Shown: positions 46,940 through 55,493 of the stretch, piece by piece | Layout of the letters: each line of letters begins with the position of its first letter | Numbering within the stretch: position 1 is the first letter of the stretch | Assembly (NCBI GenBank): GCA_023667695.1 | Contig: JAMOZY010000011.1 | Span: 1-64,000 of the forward strand | Origin: Clostridium sp. | Lineage (GTDB): Bacteria; Bacillota; Clostridia; Lachnospirales; Lachnospiraceae | DNA length: 64,000 bases | Direction of reading: 5' to 3' | Translations under genes and position numbers: made by a program | Notes under the pieces: generated by a model | Told to the model about the DNA's origin: nothing | What the model saw: the letters and a program-made list of their open reading frames with translations, nothing else | Databases searched by the model: none

Positions 46940-47575
46940 ATGAGATTAAGAAATGTAAAAGGCTCAAGAGAGACAATAGCAGCCAATGATTTTGTCATTA
47001 AGAATGAAACGGAGTATAAGGGGAAGTGGAAGGATGTCTTTGGAAATGACAATCCTATCCATATAGAAATCGGCATGGGAAAGGGGCAGTTTATTACTAT
47101 CCTGGCACAGCAGAATCCTCATATTAATTATGTAGGGATTGAGAAGTATTCCAGTGTGCTGATTCGGGCAATTGCAAAGCAGGAGGAGCTGCAGCTGCCG
47201 AACCTTTATTTTATCCGTATGGAGGCGGAGTATATTGCAGATGTATTTGGGGAAAAGGAGGTGGCACAGATTTATCTGAATTTCTCAGACCCGTGGCCCA
47301 AGGACCGGCACGCAAAGCGGCGGCTGACCTCCAAAGAGTTCTTCGCCCGGTATCATCAGATTCTGGCATCGGAAGGCTTGGTAATCTTCAAAACAGACAA
47401 CCGGGAATTATTTGATTTCTCTGTGGAGCAAATTCCGGAAGCCGGGTGGAAGCTGGTGGACTGTACTTATGACCTGCATCACAGCGAATACCTGGAAGGA
47501 AATATTATGACGGAATATGAGATGAAGTTTGTAGCAGAGGGAAAACCCATCTGCCGTCTGACAGCAAACCGATAA
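46940..47575 (+). CDS. trmB: tRNA (guanine-N7-)-methyltransferase
   Basis: A 211-residue SAM enzyme forming m7G46 in tRNA. The start MRLRNVKGSRE, the SAM loop EIGMGKGQFI (near 43), YLNFSDPWPKDRHAKRRL (near 114) and KTDNRELF are signatures of TrmB. AAGGAACGG precedes the ATG. Full length. Confidence 0.97.
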   Translation: MRLRNVKGSRETIAANDFVIKNETEYKGKWKDVFGNDNPIHIEIGMGKGQFITILAQQNPHINYVGIEKYSSVLIRAIAKQEELQLPNLYFIRMEAEYIADVFGEKEVAQIYLNFSDPWPKDRHAKRRLTSKEFFARYHQILASEGLVIFKTDNRELFDFSVEQIPEAGWKLVDCTYDLHHSEYLEGNIMTEYEMKFVAEGKPICRLTANR

Positions 47576-47727
47576 TAGATAAGAAGTATAATATTTTAGA
47601 ATTCGGAAATACTCTTAGATAGTGGTTGTCTTTTCCTTAAAATAGGGAAGAAATTTGTCCCAATATTGGGAGGCCACAGGAGGAAGGGCTGAATTTGGCA
47701 AAATTGAAAGAAAATTGAAAAAAGGGC

Positions 47728-47756
47728 TTGCATTTTCAAAACGCGTGGGTTATAAT
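47728..47756 (+). promoter_or_regulatory. tRNA-Lys promoter
   Basis: TTGCAT (47728-47733), 17-nt spacer, perfect TATAAT (47751-47756), 43 nt before the tRNA. A GCGT motif between the elements is not recognised. Confidence 0.75.
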
Positions 47757-47798
47757 CAATTTTGCGTTGTAACGGACGTGTATAAAAAGTTAAGATAA

Positions 47799-47871
47799 GC
47801 GCTTCTAGCTCATTTGGTAGAGCACCTGACTCTTAATCAGGGTGTGCGGGGTTCGAGCCCCCGGAGGCGCA
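47799..47871 (+). tRNA. tRNA-Lys(CTT)
   Basis: 73-nt tRNA. Acceptor stem GCGCTTC pairs with GAGGCGC (one G-U), anticodon loop CTCTTAA gives anticodon CTT, T-loop GGTTCGAGCCC. CCA not encoded. A weak hairpin and T7 run follows at about 47904-47927. Confidence 0.95.
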
Positions 47872-48043
47872 CTTTAAAGTGTGTTTGGCTGCAAAAGGTT
47901 GCGGTCGAACGCATTTTTTTGTTGTACGAAAATAAAAGAATACATAAAACAGCAAAAACAGATTAACACAAAATTCTAAGTTTACATAATTTACATTTTC
48001 TATATATAATTCCTATTACTAAGCGAATAGGAGGAAACTAGAT

Positions 48044-48352
48044 ATGCCATTTCATTTTTTAATCATGAAAGAAACACCGCTGTCCTTGTTCTTATCGATA
48101 CTTGGTGCAATCTGCGGAGGCATGGCACTTATACTGGGAGGTACGGCATTTCATATCGTGTTTGAAGAAATGCATGCGAAGGATTCTGTGGGATGGTGGC
48201 TGGCCTGTCTGGGCTTTGGTGTTGCAGCGTTTTTATTGTACTTTATTGCCTTTCAAAGCTCTAAAAAAGCACGGGAGCGCAGACTGGAAACAGAGCAGGA
48301 GTATGCCCAGAAGAGGTTTACGCTTTTGGAAGAGAATAAGGACCAGGAGTAA
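48044..48352 (+). CDS. Small two-TM membrane protein
   Basis: A 102-residue protein of unknown function. Two hydrophobic segments (about 16-40 and 51-69) are followed by a charged helical tail (KKARERRLETEQEYAQKRF). AGGAGG precedes the ATG. Stand-alone between tRNA-Lys and the GH1 gene. Confidence 0.7.
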   Translation: MPFHFLIMKETPLSLFLSILGAICGGMALILGGTAFHIVFEEMHAKDSVGWWLACLGFGVAAFLLYFIAFQSSKKARERRLETEQEYAQKRFTLLEENKDQE

Positions 48353-48606
48353 AACCGGGTATTTGACTTGTGCTTAGAAAGGAAATTGGATAAAAGAGGT
48401 CAAAATTGACCTATCATCTTGTCATTAGAATCCCTATATTTATGAAAACGGATTTGTTATAATCAGAAAAATGAAAGAACAGTAAGACGGATTGCAAGGC
48501 ATGGGGTGAGTAGAATGCATAGAAGGAACGCCATGGAATAAACGCTTGAACGTATGGAACAGGAAACCAAAGGGAAGAAATATAACAAATTGAAAGGAGA
48601 ATGGAT

Positions 48607-49953
48607 ATGGGATTCAATCAGGATTTTATGTGGGGAACCGCTACAGCCGCCTATCAGATTGAAGGGGCATGGAATGAGGACGGCAGAGGCTTGAGCGTAT
48701 GGGATGTCTGCGGCAGAGGCAGGAATGTAGTGGAATATAATGAAACCGGTGATGTGACCTGCGACCATTATCATCGCTACAAGGAAGATGTTGCGTTAAT
48801 GAAGGAGCTGGGATTAAAATGCTATCGGTTTTCCATTAGCTGGAGCCGGGTCATGCCGGAAGGAATCGGCAGGATTAATGAAAAGGGGCTGCAGTTTTAT
48901 TCTGATTTGGTCGATGAATTGAAAGCAAATGGAATTGAACCGCTGGTATCCTTGTTCCATTGGGATTATCCATATGCTTTATATCAGAAGGGTGGCTGGA
49001 TGAATCCGGAATCATCGGAATGGTTTCTGGAATATACAAAGGTTGTGGTAGATGCTTTGTCTGACCGGGTATCCTGCTGGCTTACGATAAATGAGCCACA
49101 GTGCTTTATCGGATGTGGACATGCCTTTGGCACTCACGCGCCATTTTTGAAGCTGGGGATAAAGGACCTGATAACCATGAGTCATAATGTGCTGTTAGCG
49201 CATGGCAAAGCAGTTCAGTATATTCGAGCAAATGCGAAAACAAAGCCGGAAATATCCTTTGCACCGATTGCTCCGGTATATATTCCGGAAAATGATTCGG
49301 AGGAAGCCATTGAGGCGGCAAGAAAAAAGACGTTCCAGATGGACCGGGAGGGTTTTGCCTTTAGTCTGAGCTGGTGGAGCGACCCGATTATTTTGGGAAA
49401 ATATCCGGAAGAGGCTTATGAGTTATTTGGAGAAGATATGCCGGTGTATAGTGAAGCGGATATGAAGCTGATTAGCCAGCCTTTGGATTTCTATGGAATG
49501 AATGTGTATTATTCTGCAGCAGACCGCATAACGGAGGGCTACCCGGAGAATATGTGGCAGGGACGTGCCAGAACAGAAATGGGATGGGTGGTATCCCCGG
49601 AGGTAATGTACTGGTCTCCGAAGTTCATCTATGAGCGGTACGGACTGCCGATTATGATTACGGAAAATGGCATGGCAGGGATGGACTGGGTTCATATGGA
49701 TGGCAAGGTTCATGACCCACAGCGGATTGATTTCCTTCATCGCTACCTGCTGGAATTCCGCCGGGCGGCAGAGGAAGGGATTCCGTTAAAGGGATATATG
49801 TACTGGTCATTGCTGGATAACTTTGAATGGGCTTGTGGTTATGATAAGCGGTTTGGCTTCATCTATGTGGATTATCAGACCCAGAAACGGATGATTAAGG
49901 ATTCCGGCTACTGGTTCAAGGAGGTTATTGAGAGTAACGGGGAGAAGCTGTAA
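48607..49953 (+). CDS. Glycoside hydrolase family 1 beta-glucosidase
   Basis: A 448-residue retaining glycosidase. FMWGTATAAYQIEGAWNEDG is the GH1 N-terminal signature. The acid/base Glu is E163 in TINEPQ, the nucleophile E353 in ITENG. WSLLDNFEWACGYDKRFG closes the barrel. GGAG is 7 nt before the ATG at 48607; the ATG two codons earlier is too close. No PTS genes nearby and SFSLS at the +1 loop does not suggest a phospho-glycosidase strongly, so a beta-glucosidase or related activity is most likely. Confidence 0.93.
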   Translation: MGFNQDFMWGTATAAYQIEGAWNEDGRGLSVWDVCGRGRNVVEYNETGDVTCDHYHRYKEDVALMKELGLKCYRFSISWSRVMPEGIGRINEKGLQFYSDLVDELKANGIEPLVSLFHWDYPYALYQKGGWMNPESSEWFLEYTKVVVDALSDRVSCWLTINEPQCFIGCGHAFGTHAPFLKLGIKDLITMSHNVLLAHGKAVQYIRANAKTKPEISFAPIAPVYIPENDSEEAIEAARKKTFQMDREGFAFSLSWWSDPIILGKYPEEAYELFGEDMPVYSEADMKLISQPLDFYGMNVYYSAADRITEGYPENMWQGRARTEMGWVVSPEVMYWSPKFIYERYGLPIMITENGMAGMDWVHMDGKVHDPQRIDFLHRYLLEFRRAAEEGIPLKGYMYWSLLDNFEWACGYDKRFGFIYVDYQTQKRMIKDSGYWFKEVIESNGEKL

Positions 49954-49974
49954 AGAGAATAAATGGCATTAAAA

Positions 49975-50022
49975 AGAAGCTGTTGCATCCGGTTCAACCG
50001 GAGGCAGCGGTTCTTTTTTTAA
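49975..50022 (+). terminator. Terminator after GH1
   Basis: AAGAAGCTGTTGC pairs with GCAGCGGTTCTT over an inner CCGGTT/AACCGG hairpin, then a T7 run. Confidence 0.85.
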
Positions 50023-50141
50023 GGTGCTGATGGGTATGGGTACGCAGGCTACTTGCTTTTGGCTAGTGACAAAGTTCATGGGATAATTTGACAACCGCAA
50101 TAAAAAACATAAAAAAACAACGAAAATAGACGAAAAGTTAT

Positions 50142-50172
50142 TATTTTTGCAATATGGGTGCTATTTTTGCAA
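50142..50172 (+). promoter_or_regulatory. Direct repeat upstream of the LXG operon
   Basis: TATTTTTGCAA occurs at 50142-50152 and 50162-50172, 20 bp apart, about two helical turns. The second copy contains TTGCAA, a possible -35 with an A/T-rich -10 region downstream. A regulator binding pair is plausible. The rest of the 324-nt gap (49954-50277) holds only the GH1 terminator. Confidence 0.4.
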
Positions 50173-50277
50173 AAGTATTGAAAAAAATATAAATATGAGA
50201 AATTATAAAGATAAAGAAAAGGCAGTAACACAGGAAAACTATAAGATAAAAATAAAACATTAGGAGTGGAACGGAAT

Positions 50278-50712
50278 ATGGAAACCATTGATGAACTGAG
50301 GCAGCAAAAAAAGCAGGCAGAAACCCGTCTGATATCCGAACGAAGTCGGTTGAGTCAGCTAAATGAAGTATATGAACGGCTACAGACAGCCCGGGATAAG
50401 ATAAAGAATGCAGAAACAGAGTACTTCTCTATCTATGAGTCCGCAGAAATTTATACCCGGAATCTTGTACCTGGTGATTGGGCGGGAGATACAAGGCAGC
50501 AATATGAAGATAGAATACATGACCGCCACCGTCAGGCAGTGGGTGCTATTATATATGATGTCTGCATGGACATTGAAGCCATTGAGTATAAAATGAGGCA
50601 AATGCAGGATGAGGCGGATGTATTAAATGACAGCATATACTATTGGACTGGACAGGCTGCCAGGTATCAGAACCAGATTGAATGGAGGATAAGAACGAAT
50701 GGGAACCTTTAG
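50278..50712 (+). CDS. Type VII secretion accessory protein, YwqH/DUF5082-like
   Basis: A 144-residue helical protein. Its N-terminal half is a coiled coil (about 5-45), followed by GDWAGDTRQQYEDR, a WxG-like turn, and a second long helix. This shape and its place before a WXG-size gene and an LXG protein match the Bacillus ywqH-ywqI-ywqJ order. Likely a partner or targeting factor of the effector. ATG at 50278; an in-frame GTG earlier is inside the SD. Overlaps the next gene by 14 nt. Confidence 0.72.
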   Translation: METIDELRQQKKQAETRLISERSRLSQLNEVYERLQTARDKIKNAETEYFSIYESAEIYTRNLVPGDWAGDTRQQYEDRIHDRHRQAVGAIIYDVCMDIEAIEYKMRQMQDEADVLNDSIYYWTGQAARYQNQIEWRIRTNGNL

Positions 50713-50980
50713 CTTTTATATACATGATTATCAGACAAAGCTGAATATATTAAGTACTGATATAGAAGCCATTGATGCTGCGTCTCTGCAAGTCAGCATA
50801 GAACCCAATGAATCGGATACGGTGCAGGCATATTATGACATGTACGGCCAGATATCCATGATTATAAAGAACTACAAGTGGGCATTACAGCATATGGTAA
50901 AGGATATGAAAAAAGTGGGAGAAACCATCATTGAAACGGAGCAGGATATATCTGAATTGTTCTGGACGGGAGGGGAGTAA
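50699..50980 (+). CDS. WXG100-size partner protein, YwqI/DUF5344-like
   Basis: A 93-residue helical hairpin protein. Two amphipathic helices are joined near 50; the tail ISELFWTGGE carries a Trp-x-Gly-like end. Size, fold and position suggest a small helical partner of the LXG effector. Sequence similarity to named families is weak, so the assignment rests on context. Confidence 0.65.
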   Translation: MGTFSFYIHDYQTKLNILSTDIEAIDAASLQVSIEPNESDTVQAYYDMYGQISMIIKNYKWALQHMVKDMKKVGETIIETEQDISELFWTGGE

Positions 50981-52834
50981 ATGGGTTACAATCTGAATTA
51001 CAGTTCTATACGCACGCTTCAGACTACCGTTATGGCATCTATTACCCATTGGGAAGAAGAATATAACAGTGTATATCAGGATTTGATGTCCTTTGCGGAG
51101 GAGCCTGCCTTCACCGGAGCGGGGGCAGAAGCCATGAAGCAGTACATAACGGGCATTCACCTGCCCCTCTGTCAGTCTCTTCTGACGTTTCTGGCAGAAT
51201 ATAAAGCAAGATTCGCTTTGTTTGTCAGCGGGCTTTATGAATATGATGGCAGCAAATATGCGAATCTTAACGAGGATGCCCTGCGGGAGGTGGAAGAACA
51301 GCTTCAGAGAACCGGATATGAGTTGATTGATTTTCGGACGCAGATGCTGGAAGAAATGAATGGCATTTGCGACCTTGGGGTTGAAAGTACACTGAAAAGT
51401 TCCGATACCTACCTTCAGTCACTTCAGGAAGAAATTCAGAGAAGCCAGAGTCTCCGGGACGGCGTAGGAGAATATGAGCATGCCGCCTTCCGGGAAACAG
51501 AAGGACTACAGGAACACATAGAAGAACTACTCCGGTCCGTACAGTTTCTGCGGGAACAGGGAGAAGTGGAAATCAGCAGCTATGAGCCAGGCAGTCTGTC
51601 CGGCATGACGGACCTGAGCCGGCTGCAAACATACACCGGAAACAGTTTTGCCTACCTGAGTGAAAATCAGGAGGCCATCGAGGCTGCCTATGCTCATTAT
51701 ACAGAGGTCTGGGAGGAGATTGCAGATGAAATCCGGGAGCAGAGAATCAAGCAAGGCCTCAATCTTATTAACTGGTCAACAGTGGGGATTGCAGCAACAG
51801 TACTGACCTTTGGAACATTAGGACCGGAAGCAATCTCCATGGAAACCGCCATACTTGGCTCCTTTGCCCTTGCCTTTGATATGAGCAATATGGAAGAGGG
51901 GGCATTGGAGCTGTATTATGGCTGTGTGGGAGATATCCATACAACAGCGGTCAATCCAATCCGGGATACCGTTTTCTTCGGATGGCAGGAGGGGTATGAT
52001 GTGAGCTGTATGGGAGTGAATATGGGTTTTAGTTACTATTCCACCATCGATACTATGGTGGCAGCCAGTGCGCTGAAAAAGGAACAGACAGCACAGCAGA
52101 TTGCGGAGATAAAATTTGATCTGATAAGAGAAGACTGGTTAGATGATGCGGTAGCAGCGGATTTCAAGAACACACTGGAGCTGTATGCACAGCAGAGCGT
52201 TGAGCTTGGCGCCTGTGAATCCCGGACTGAGTTCTACCGGATGTATACGGAGCGGAGCTATCTGTATAGTGATTCCTTTATTGAAGCGACAAAGCAGCCC
52301 TATCTGACGGGAGGGGCTTCCTCTGTCGTGAATCAGGACGATTTAGAAAATGCTTTTACAAGTTTTCATACAATTGGTCGTCAGGAGGGGAATTTTACCA
52401 CAAGCCTGCTGGAGGATAACCGTCTGCTTTATGACGCGGGAGGGAATCTGGTAGCACCGGACATGATAGAAACTATAAAAGGAGTAACGCCTGGAAAATA
52501 TGAAATGGGAGCGGTACAGTACTGTTATGATGCAGAGCTTGTTGCATCAGCAGAGGAGCTGGGACTGGTCCGTACGGTGGACGGCACTACCCCCGGAGCC
52601 TCCTCCCTGAATATCCCCGGGACAAGAACCTGGGCAGGGGAGAATCTGACATTCTCCGAAAGCGAGCTGCTCATGCCCGCTATCGATGTCAGTCAATATC
52701 AGGCATCGGATGTATTACTGGCATTGGAGCAGCAGGGGTATTTTGAAATCCGGAATCCCATTGTCCTGTATCCGGACGGAAGGAAAGCGGAAGCAGCGGG
52801 AACCTTTATCATAACGAGACTAGGAGGAGAATGA
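50981..52834 (+). CDS. LXG-domain polymorphic effector (type VII secretion)
   Basis: A 617-residue protein. Residues 1-200 are an all-helical LXG-type domain: FTGAGAEAMKQYITGIHLPL near 44 and YDGSKYANLNEDAL near 84 are typical. A hydrophobic Gly/Ala-rich stretch follows (about 263-300). The C-terminal 200 residues should be the toxin domain, but I recognise no known nuclease, deaminase or glycohydrolase motif. It ends YPDGRKAEAAGTFIITRLGGE. GGGAGGGG precedes the ATG, right after the preceding stop. No secretion-machine genes are in the window. Confidence 0.8.
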   Translation: MGYNLNYSSIRTLQTTVMASITHWEEEYNSVYQDLMSFAEEPAFTGAGAEAMKQYITGIHLPLCQSLLTFLAEYKARFALFVSGLYEYDGSKYANLNEDALREVEEQLQRTGYELIDFRTQMLEEMNGICDLGVESTLKSSDTYLQSLQEEIQRSQSLRDGVGEYEHAAFRETEGLQEHIEELLRSVQFLREQGEVEISSYEPGSLSGMTDLSRLQTYTGNSFAYLSENQEAIEAAYAHYTEVWEEIADEIREQRIKQGLNLINWSTVGIAATVLTFGTLGPEAISMETAILGSFALAFDMSNMEEGALELYYGCVGDIHTTAVNPIRDTVFFGWQEGYDVSCMGVNMGFSYYSTIDTMVAASALKKEQTAQQIAEIKFDLIREDWLDDAVAADFKNTLELYAQQSVELGACESRTEFYRMYTERSYLYSDSFIEATKQPYLTGGASSVVNQDDLENAFTSFHTIGRQEGNFTTSLLEDNRLLYDAGGNLVAPDMIETIKGVTPGKYEMGAVQYCYDAELVASAEELGLVRTVDGTTPGASSLNIPGTRTWAGENLTFSESELLMPAIDVSQYQASDVLLALEQQGYFEIRNPIVLYPDGRKAEAAGTFIITRLGGE

Positions 52835-53346
52835 TGAGAAAGAAGAGAGAATATGTATACAGAGAAATCTGGCTTACTACAAAATGCCAGGAGAAATATC
52901 TGGAAGCAAGGAAGAATGGACAGGCAAAGCAGTGCTTTATCGGAAGGGAACGTCAGTACCGGATGACAGAGCGGGACTCTTATTATACTGACATTTCAGA
53001 TATGAATGTAGTGCTTCTGTACTGCATTTATCCATTACATGTCAACGGACATACGGAAATCCGGGAAGAGGTTCAGGAAATCATAAAGGAGATGGCGGAG
53101 AGCAGGGATGTACTGCAGATTTATCAGGTATTCTCCCTGATTGTAAGCCAGGAAATAAAAAAGGATATTTATTCAAATCTACCAGTGGAGATTGATTTTT
53201 CAGAGGTACTGGATACCCTGTTCGCCAAGCGGGTAGAGCTGGAGGAGGAGATGAAGGCATATAAGCTGGACGGGGTAAATTCCGTTTGGAAGAGAATAAA
53301 TGATATATGCAAAGGCTCAAAGACAATCCAGGAATATATGTCGTGA
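52834..53346 (+). CDS. Candidate immunity protein to the LXG effector
   Basis: A 170-residue cytosolic, charged, mostly helical protein without known motifs. AGGAGG is 6 nt before the ATG at 52834; the stop of the effector overlaps the start. Tight coupling to a polymorphic toxin is the usual mark of its immunity gene. Fold unknown. Confidence 0.65.
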   Translation: MRKKREYVYREIWLTTKCQEKYLEARKNGQAKQCFIGRERQYRMTERDSYYTDISDMNVVLLYCIYPLHVNGHTEIREEVQEIIKEMAESRDVLQIYQVFSLIVSQEIKKDIYSNLPVEIDFSEVLDTLFAKRVELEEEMKAYKLDGVNSVWKRINDICKGSKTIQEYMS

Positions 53347-53700
53347 TTGTTATTCCGGTGCAGCAGTGAATATCGGGAGGAGAATATAACAGAAGAAGAA
53401 TTAAAAAGAATAAAAGAAATTTTAATCCAAATAGGAAATTTGGTACAAAAATTTGAAAAAGAATATTATAAAATTCAACTTGAAATTATTTCTAAAATTA
53501 TAAGTTGTATAAATTCCAATTTAGAAATGGAAGAAAAAACAGAATTTATTCTTAGAAACTACAATATATTATACCAACCCAAAGTGGGATTGGGTGAATT
53601 TTATATCCACGCTGATGATTTTCAGACCCGTTTAAAGCTAAATGAACCATTGGATAAATTGCGTGATGAGTTATGGAGTATAATAAAGAAGTATAAATAA
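53347..53700 (+). pseudogene. AT-rich fragment, possible truncated second immunity gene
   Basis: An open frame of 117 codons directly after the preceding stop. There is no ATG until codon 61 and no SD at the only upstream TTG. From about 53380 the sequence is much richer in A/T than the genes before it (ELKRIKEILIQIG, EKEYYKIQLEIISKII). It reads like the C-terminal part of another immunity protein attached by recombination, as happens in toxin immunity arrays. Expression is doubtful. Confidence 0.5.
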
Positions 53701-53843
53701 CGGATGCAGTAAATAGTATCATTTTTAATTATAGAAAGATATATGCGAGATATATTACGGAAAACAATTAAAAAAGTAGTGCAATTTAAAAATAAGTGTG
53801 ATATAATGCAAGAGTTGTAAGGGAATAATGAAAATTCCTATGG

Positions 53844-53917
<74 letters not shown>

Positions 53918-53953
53918 TTGCTGAAAAGCTTTGAAAATACTGACAAAATGAAA

Positions 53954-53986
53954 GACAGCACCTTGATGTTAGGGTGCTGTCTTTTT
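53954..53986 (+). terminator. Terminator after tRNA-Pro
   Basis: GACAGCACC TTGATGTTA GGGTGCTGTC followed by TTTTT; 9-10-bp stem. Confidence 0.9.
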
Positions 53987-53990
53987 ATGA

Positions 53991-54011
53991 TTTGACTAAC
54001 ATTTGACTAAC
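53991..54011. repeat. 10-bp direct repeat beside the integrase stump
   Basis: TTTGACTAAC at 53991-54000 and again at 54002-54011, period 11 bp, about one helical turn. Its position between the tRNA and an integrase end fits arm-type integrase binding sites, but this is inferred. Confidence 0.5.
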
Positions 54012-54019
54012 AAAATATT

Positions 54020-54196
54020 TTAGGCCTGCTGCCGGAACAGGTTACTTAAGGCATTCGCTGCAACCTGATCCTGTTTCTCCAGAGCATGGGCATATATATC
54101 CAAAGTAGTAGAAGTTTCTGAATGTCCAAGTCGGTGAGATACGGTTTTTACATCTATATTTTGTGAGATTAAAAGTGTTGCGGATATTTTAATATT
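54020..54196 (-). pseudogene. Tyrosine recombinase (phage integrase) C-terminal stump
   Basis: Minus-strand frame ends with HRLGHSETSTTLDIYAHAL and NLFRQQA, the last catalytic part of a tyrosine integrase: LGH box and the nucleophilic Tyr in DIYAH. About 56 residues remain out of the usual 350-400; the break is near 54188-54198 where an antitoxin-like gene ends. It is the scar of an integrative element at tRNA-Pro. Confidence 0.85.
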
Positions 54197-54197
54197 T

Positions 54198-54458
54198 TTA
54201 TTCTTCCAGAAGTGTATTTATAAAAGCCTTTGCGGAGTATTCAAAATGTTGGTCTGTTTTGGCTGCTATCATTTCATCAGCTTCTTTCATTGCATCTATT
54301 GTCTCATTATTTGGGATATCTACACCGTCATGCATTAACTCTTGAATGTAACCAATAATATAGGTTATTTTGGTATCTGGTATGGTGTCTAATAATTGAT
54401 ATAATCGTTCTCTATCACTTATGATAACATTTCCTTTCCCTGTTATTGTATGTGACAT
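54198..54458 (-). CDS. Orphan RelB/DinJ-like antitoxin
   Basis: An 86-residue protein. The C-terminal part PNNETIDAMKEADEMIAAK matches a pattern common to small clostridial antitoxins of the RelB/DinJ sort (toxin-binding helix), and the N-terminus is a strand-helix likely for DNA binding. No toxin gene sits beside it: the downstream neighbour is the integrase stump, upstream is non-coding. The SD is weak. Either a leftover antitoxin or a stand-alone regulator. Confidence 0.55.
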   Translation of the reverse strand: MSHTITGKGNVIISDRERLYQLLDTIPDTKITYIIGYIQELMHDGVDIPNNETIDAMKEADEMIAAKTDQHFEYSAKAFINTLLEE

Positions 54459-54760
54459 ATAGAGGTCTATTCTGCCGGCTGGTTATTGTTCGGAACATAC
54501 TTAATATATCACATAGAGACAGTTAAGAATATCACACAATCATACATTAGCATAGATATACATACCAAGCAATGGACATTTTCCGTAATGATAAGCTGAT
54601 ATCACGGAAAAGAATAATCGGTACAACTCAAAGAATTCCATTGAATAGAATGTTACAATTTTAACAATTTGCAAACATTTCTGAATCATTTCAAAAATAT
54701 ATCGGCGGTAAAATGCAGATAGCAAGTGAGAAAATCAAAAAAGATTTGGAGGAATTGAAC
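54459..54760. other. 302-nt gap, no gene recognised
   Basis: AT-rich non-coding sequence between the antitoxin and the GMCM membrane protein. It contains a short inverted repeat TTCCGTAATGATA / TATCACGGAA around 54578-54608 and no clear promoter. Confidence 0.4.
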
Positions 54761-55141
54761 ATGGAAAAGAAGAATTTTGTAACCCTTATTCTCAGTACGG
54801 TTGGCGGTCTGTTGTTTGCCCTCGGAATGTGCATGGCGATGCTGCCAGAGTGGAATGCATTCATGCCTGGTATAGTGACAGGTGTTATTGGCGTAATTGT
54901 ATTGCTGATTATGATTATGGTAAGACGTAAGATGAGCGGCAAGTCTGTTTTTGTCAAGTTCAGTGGCAAAACCATCGGTACGGTTATCCTTGGCATTGTT
55001 GGTGCATTGGCACTTGGCGTTGGAATGTGTATGACTATGGTATGGGAAGGATTATTGATTCCTGGAATTGTTGTTGGAATTGTTGGAATTGTATTGCTGC
55101 TTTGCCTGATTCCGCTTTGTAAGGGCTTAAAGGACGAATAA
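54761..55141 (+). CDS. Four-TM membrane protein with duplicated GMCM-PGI unit
   Basis: A 126-residue protein made of two copies of a two-helix unit. Copy 1 has ALGMCMAMLPEWNAFMPGI, copy 2 has GVGMCMTMVWEGLLIPGI; each is followed by a Gly/Ile/Val-rich second helix. A third copy of the unit is the core of the protein at 58388. GGAGG is 8 nt before the ATG at 54761. First gene of a compact plus-strand locus with a two-component system. Function unknown. Confidence 0.75.
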   Translation: MEKKNFVTLILSTVGGLLFALGMCMAMLPEWNAFMPGIVTGVIGVIVLLIMIMVRRKMSGKSVFVKFSGKTIGTVILGIVGALALGVGMCMTMVWEGLLIPGIVVGIVGIVLLLCLIPLCKGLKDE

Positions 55142-55171
55142 GAATAAAATGCGAAAGAAGGGGTGATTACA

Positions 55172-55261
55172 ATGAAGAAAATGCTGATTCCTATTATTGG
55201 AGTAACTGTGCTTGCCCTAATTGCAGGCAGGCTGATTCATAACAGATGGACAAGACCTTGA
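55172..55261 (+). CDS. 29-residue single-TM microprotein
   Basis: AAGGGGTG lies 7 nt before an ATG starting MKKMLIPIIGVTVLALIAG and ending with the basic HNRWTRP. A short Lys start, one hydrophobic helix and a basic tail. Lies 30 nt after the GMCM gene and 10 nt before the next gene. Too short to recognise; may be a regulatory peptide of the adjacent sensor or a stabilising subunit. Confidence 0.6.
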   Translation: MKKMLIPIIGVTVLALIAGRLIHNRWTRP

Positions 55262-55271
55262 GAGATATAGA

Positions 55272-55493
55272 ATGGAAAAATCAAAATTAGTAGAAGCAAA
55301 TAAAAAGATTGCAGAAGGCGTTGTCAGCGACTATAAGAAGATTGAAAATAGCGTCGTTGGCGGTTTTACAAAGATGAGTGATAAATTTATGAATCAGTTT
55401 CTGACGCATGAAGGTGAATCTGTGGAGGATGCAAAAGCACGACTGGAACAGGAACAGACGGAGTGGGAATCTTATGCACGTTTTACCAAATGA
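55272..55493 (+). CDS. Small helical protein of the VVSxYKKIE type
   Basis: A 73-residue polar protein, no membrane segment. VVSDYKKIENSVVGGFTKM contains an internal near-repeat, and it ends with SVEDAKARLEQEQ. I have seen similar short proteins near two-component/ABC loci of Clostridia, but no function is known to me. The SD is weak (GAGATATAGA). Part of the 54.7-58.8 kb locus. Confidence 0.65.
   Translation: MEKSKLVEANKKIAEGVVSDYKKIENSVVGGFTKMSDKFMNQFLTHEGESVEDAKARLEQEQTEWESYARFTK

Noticed and set aside
47904-47927. Terminator of tRNA-Lys
   Set aside because: Only a 4-5-bp stem before the T7 run; mentioned in the tRNA entry but not called separately.
48420-48600. Possible small gene ahead of the GH1 glycosidase
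   Set aside because: Short frames with stops and no SD; only a TATAAT-like hexamer without a good -35.
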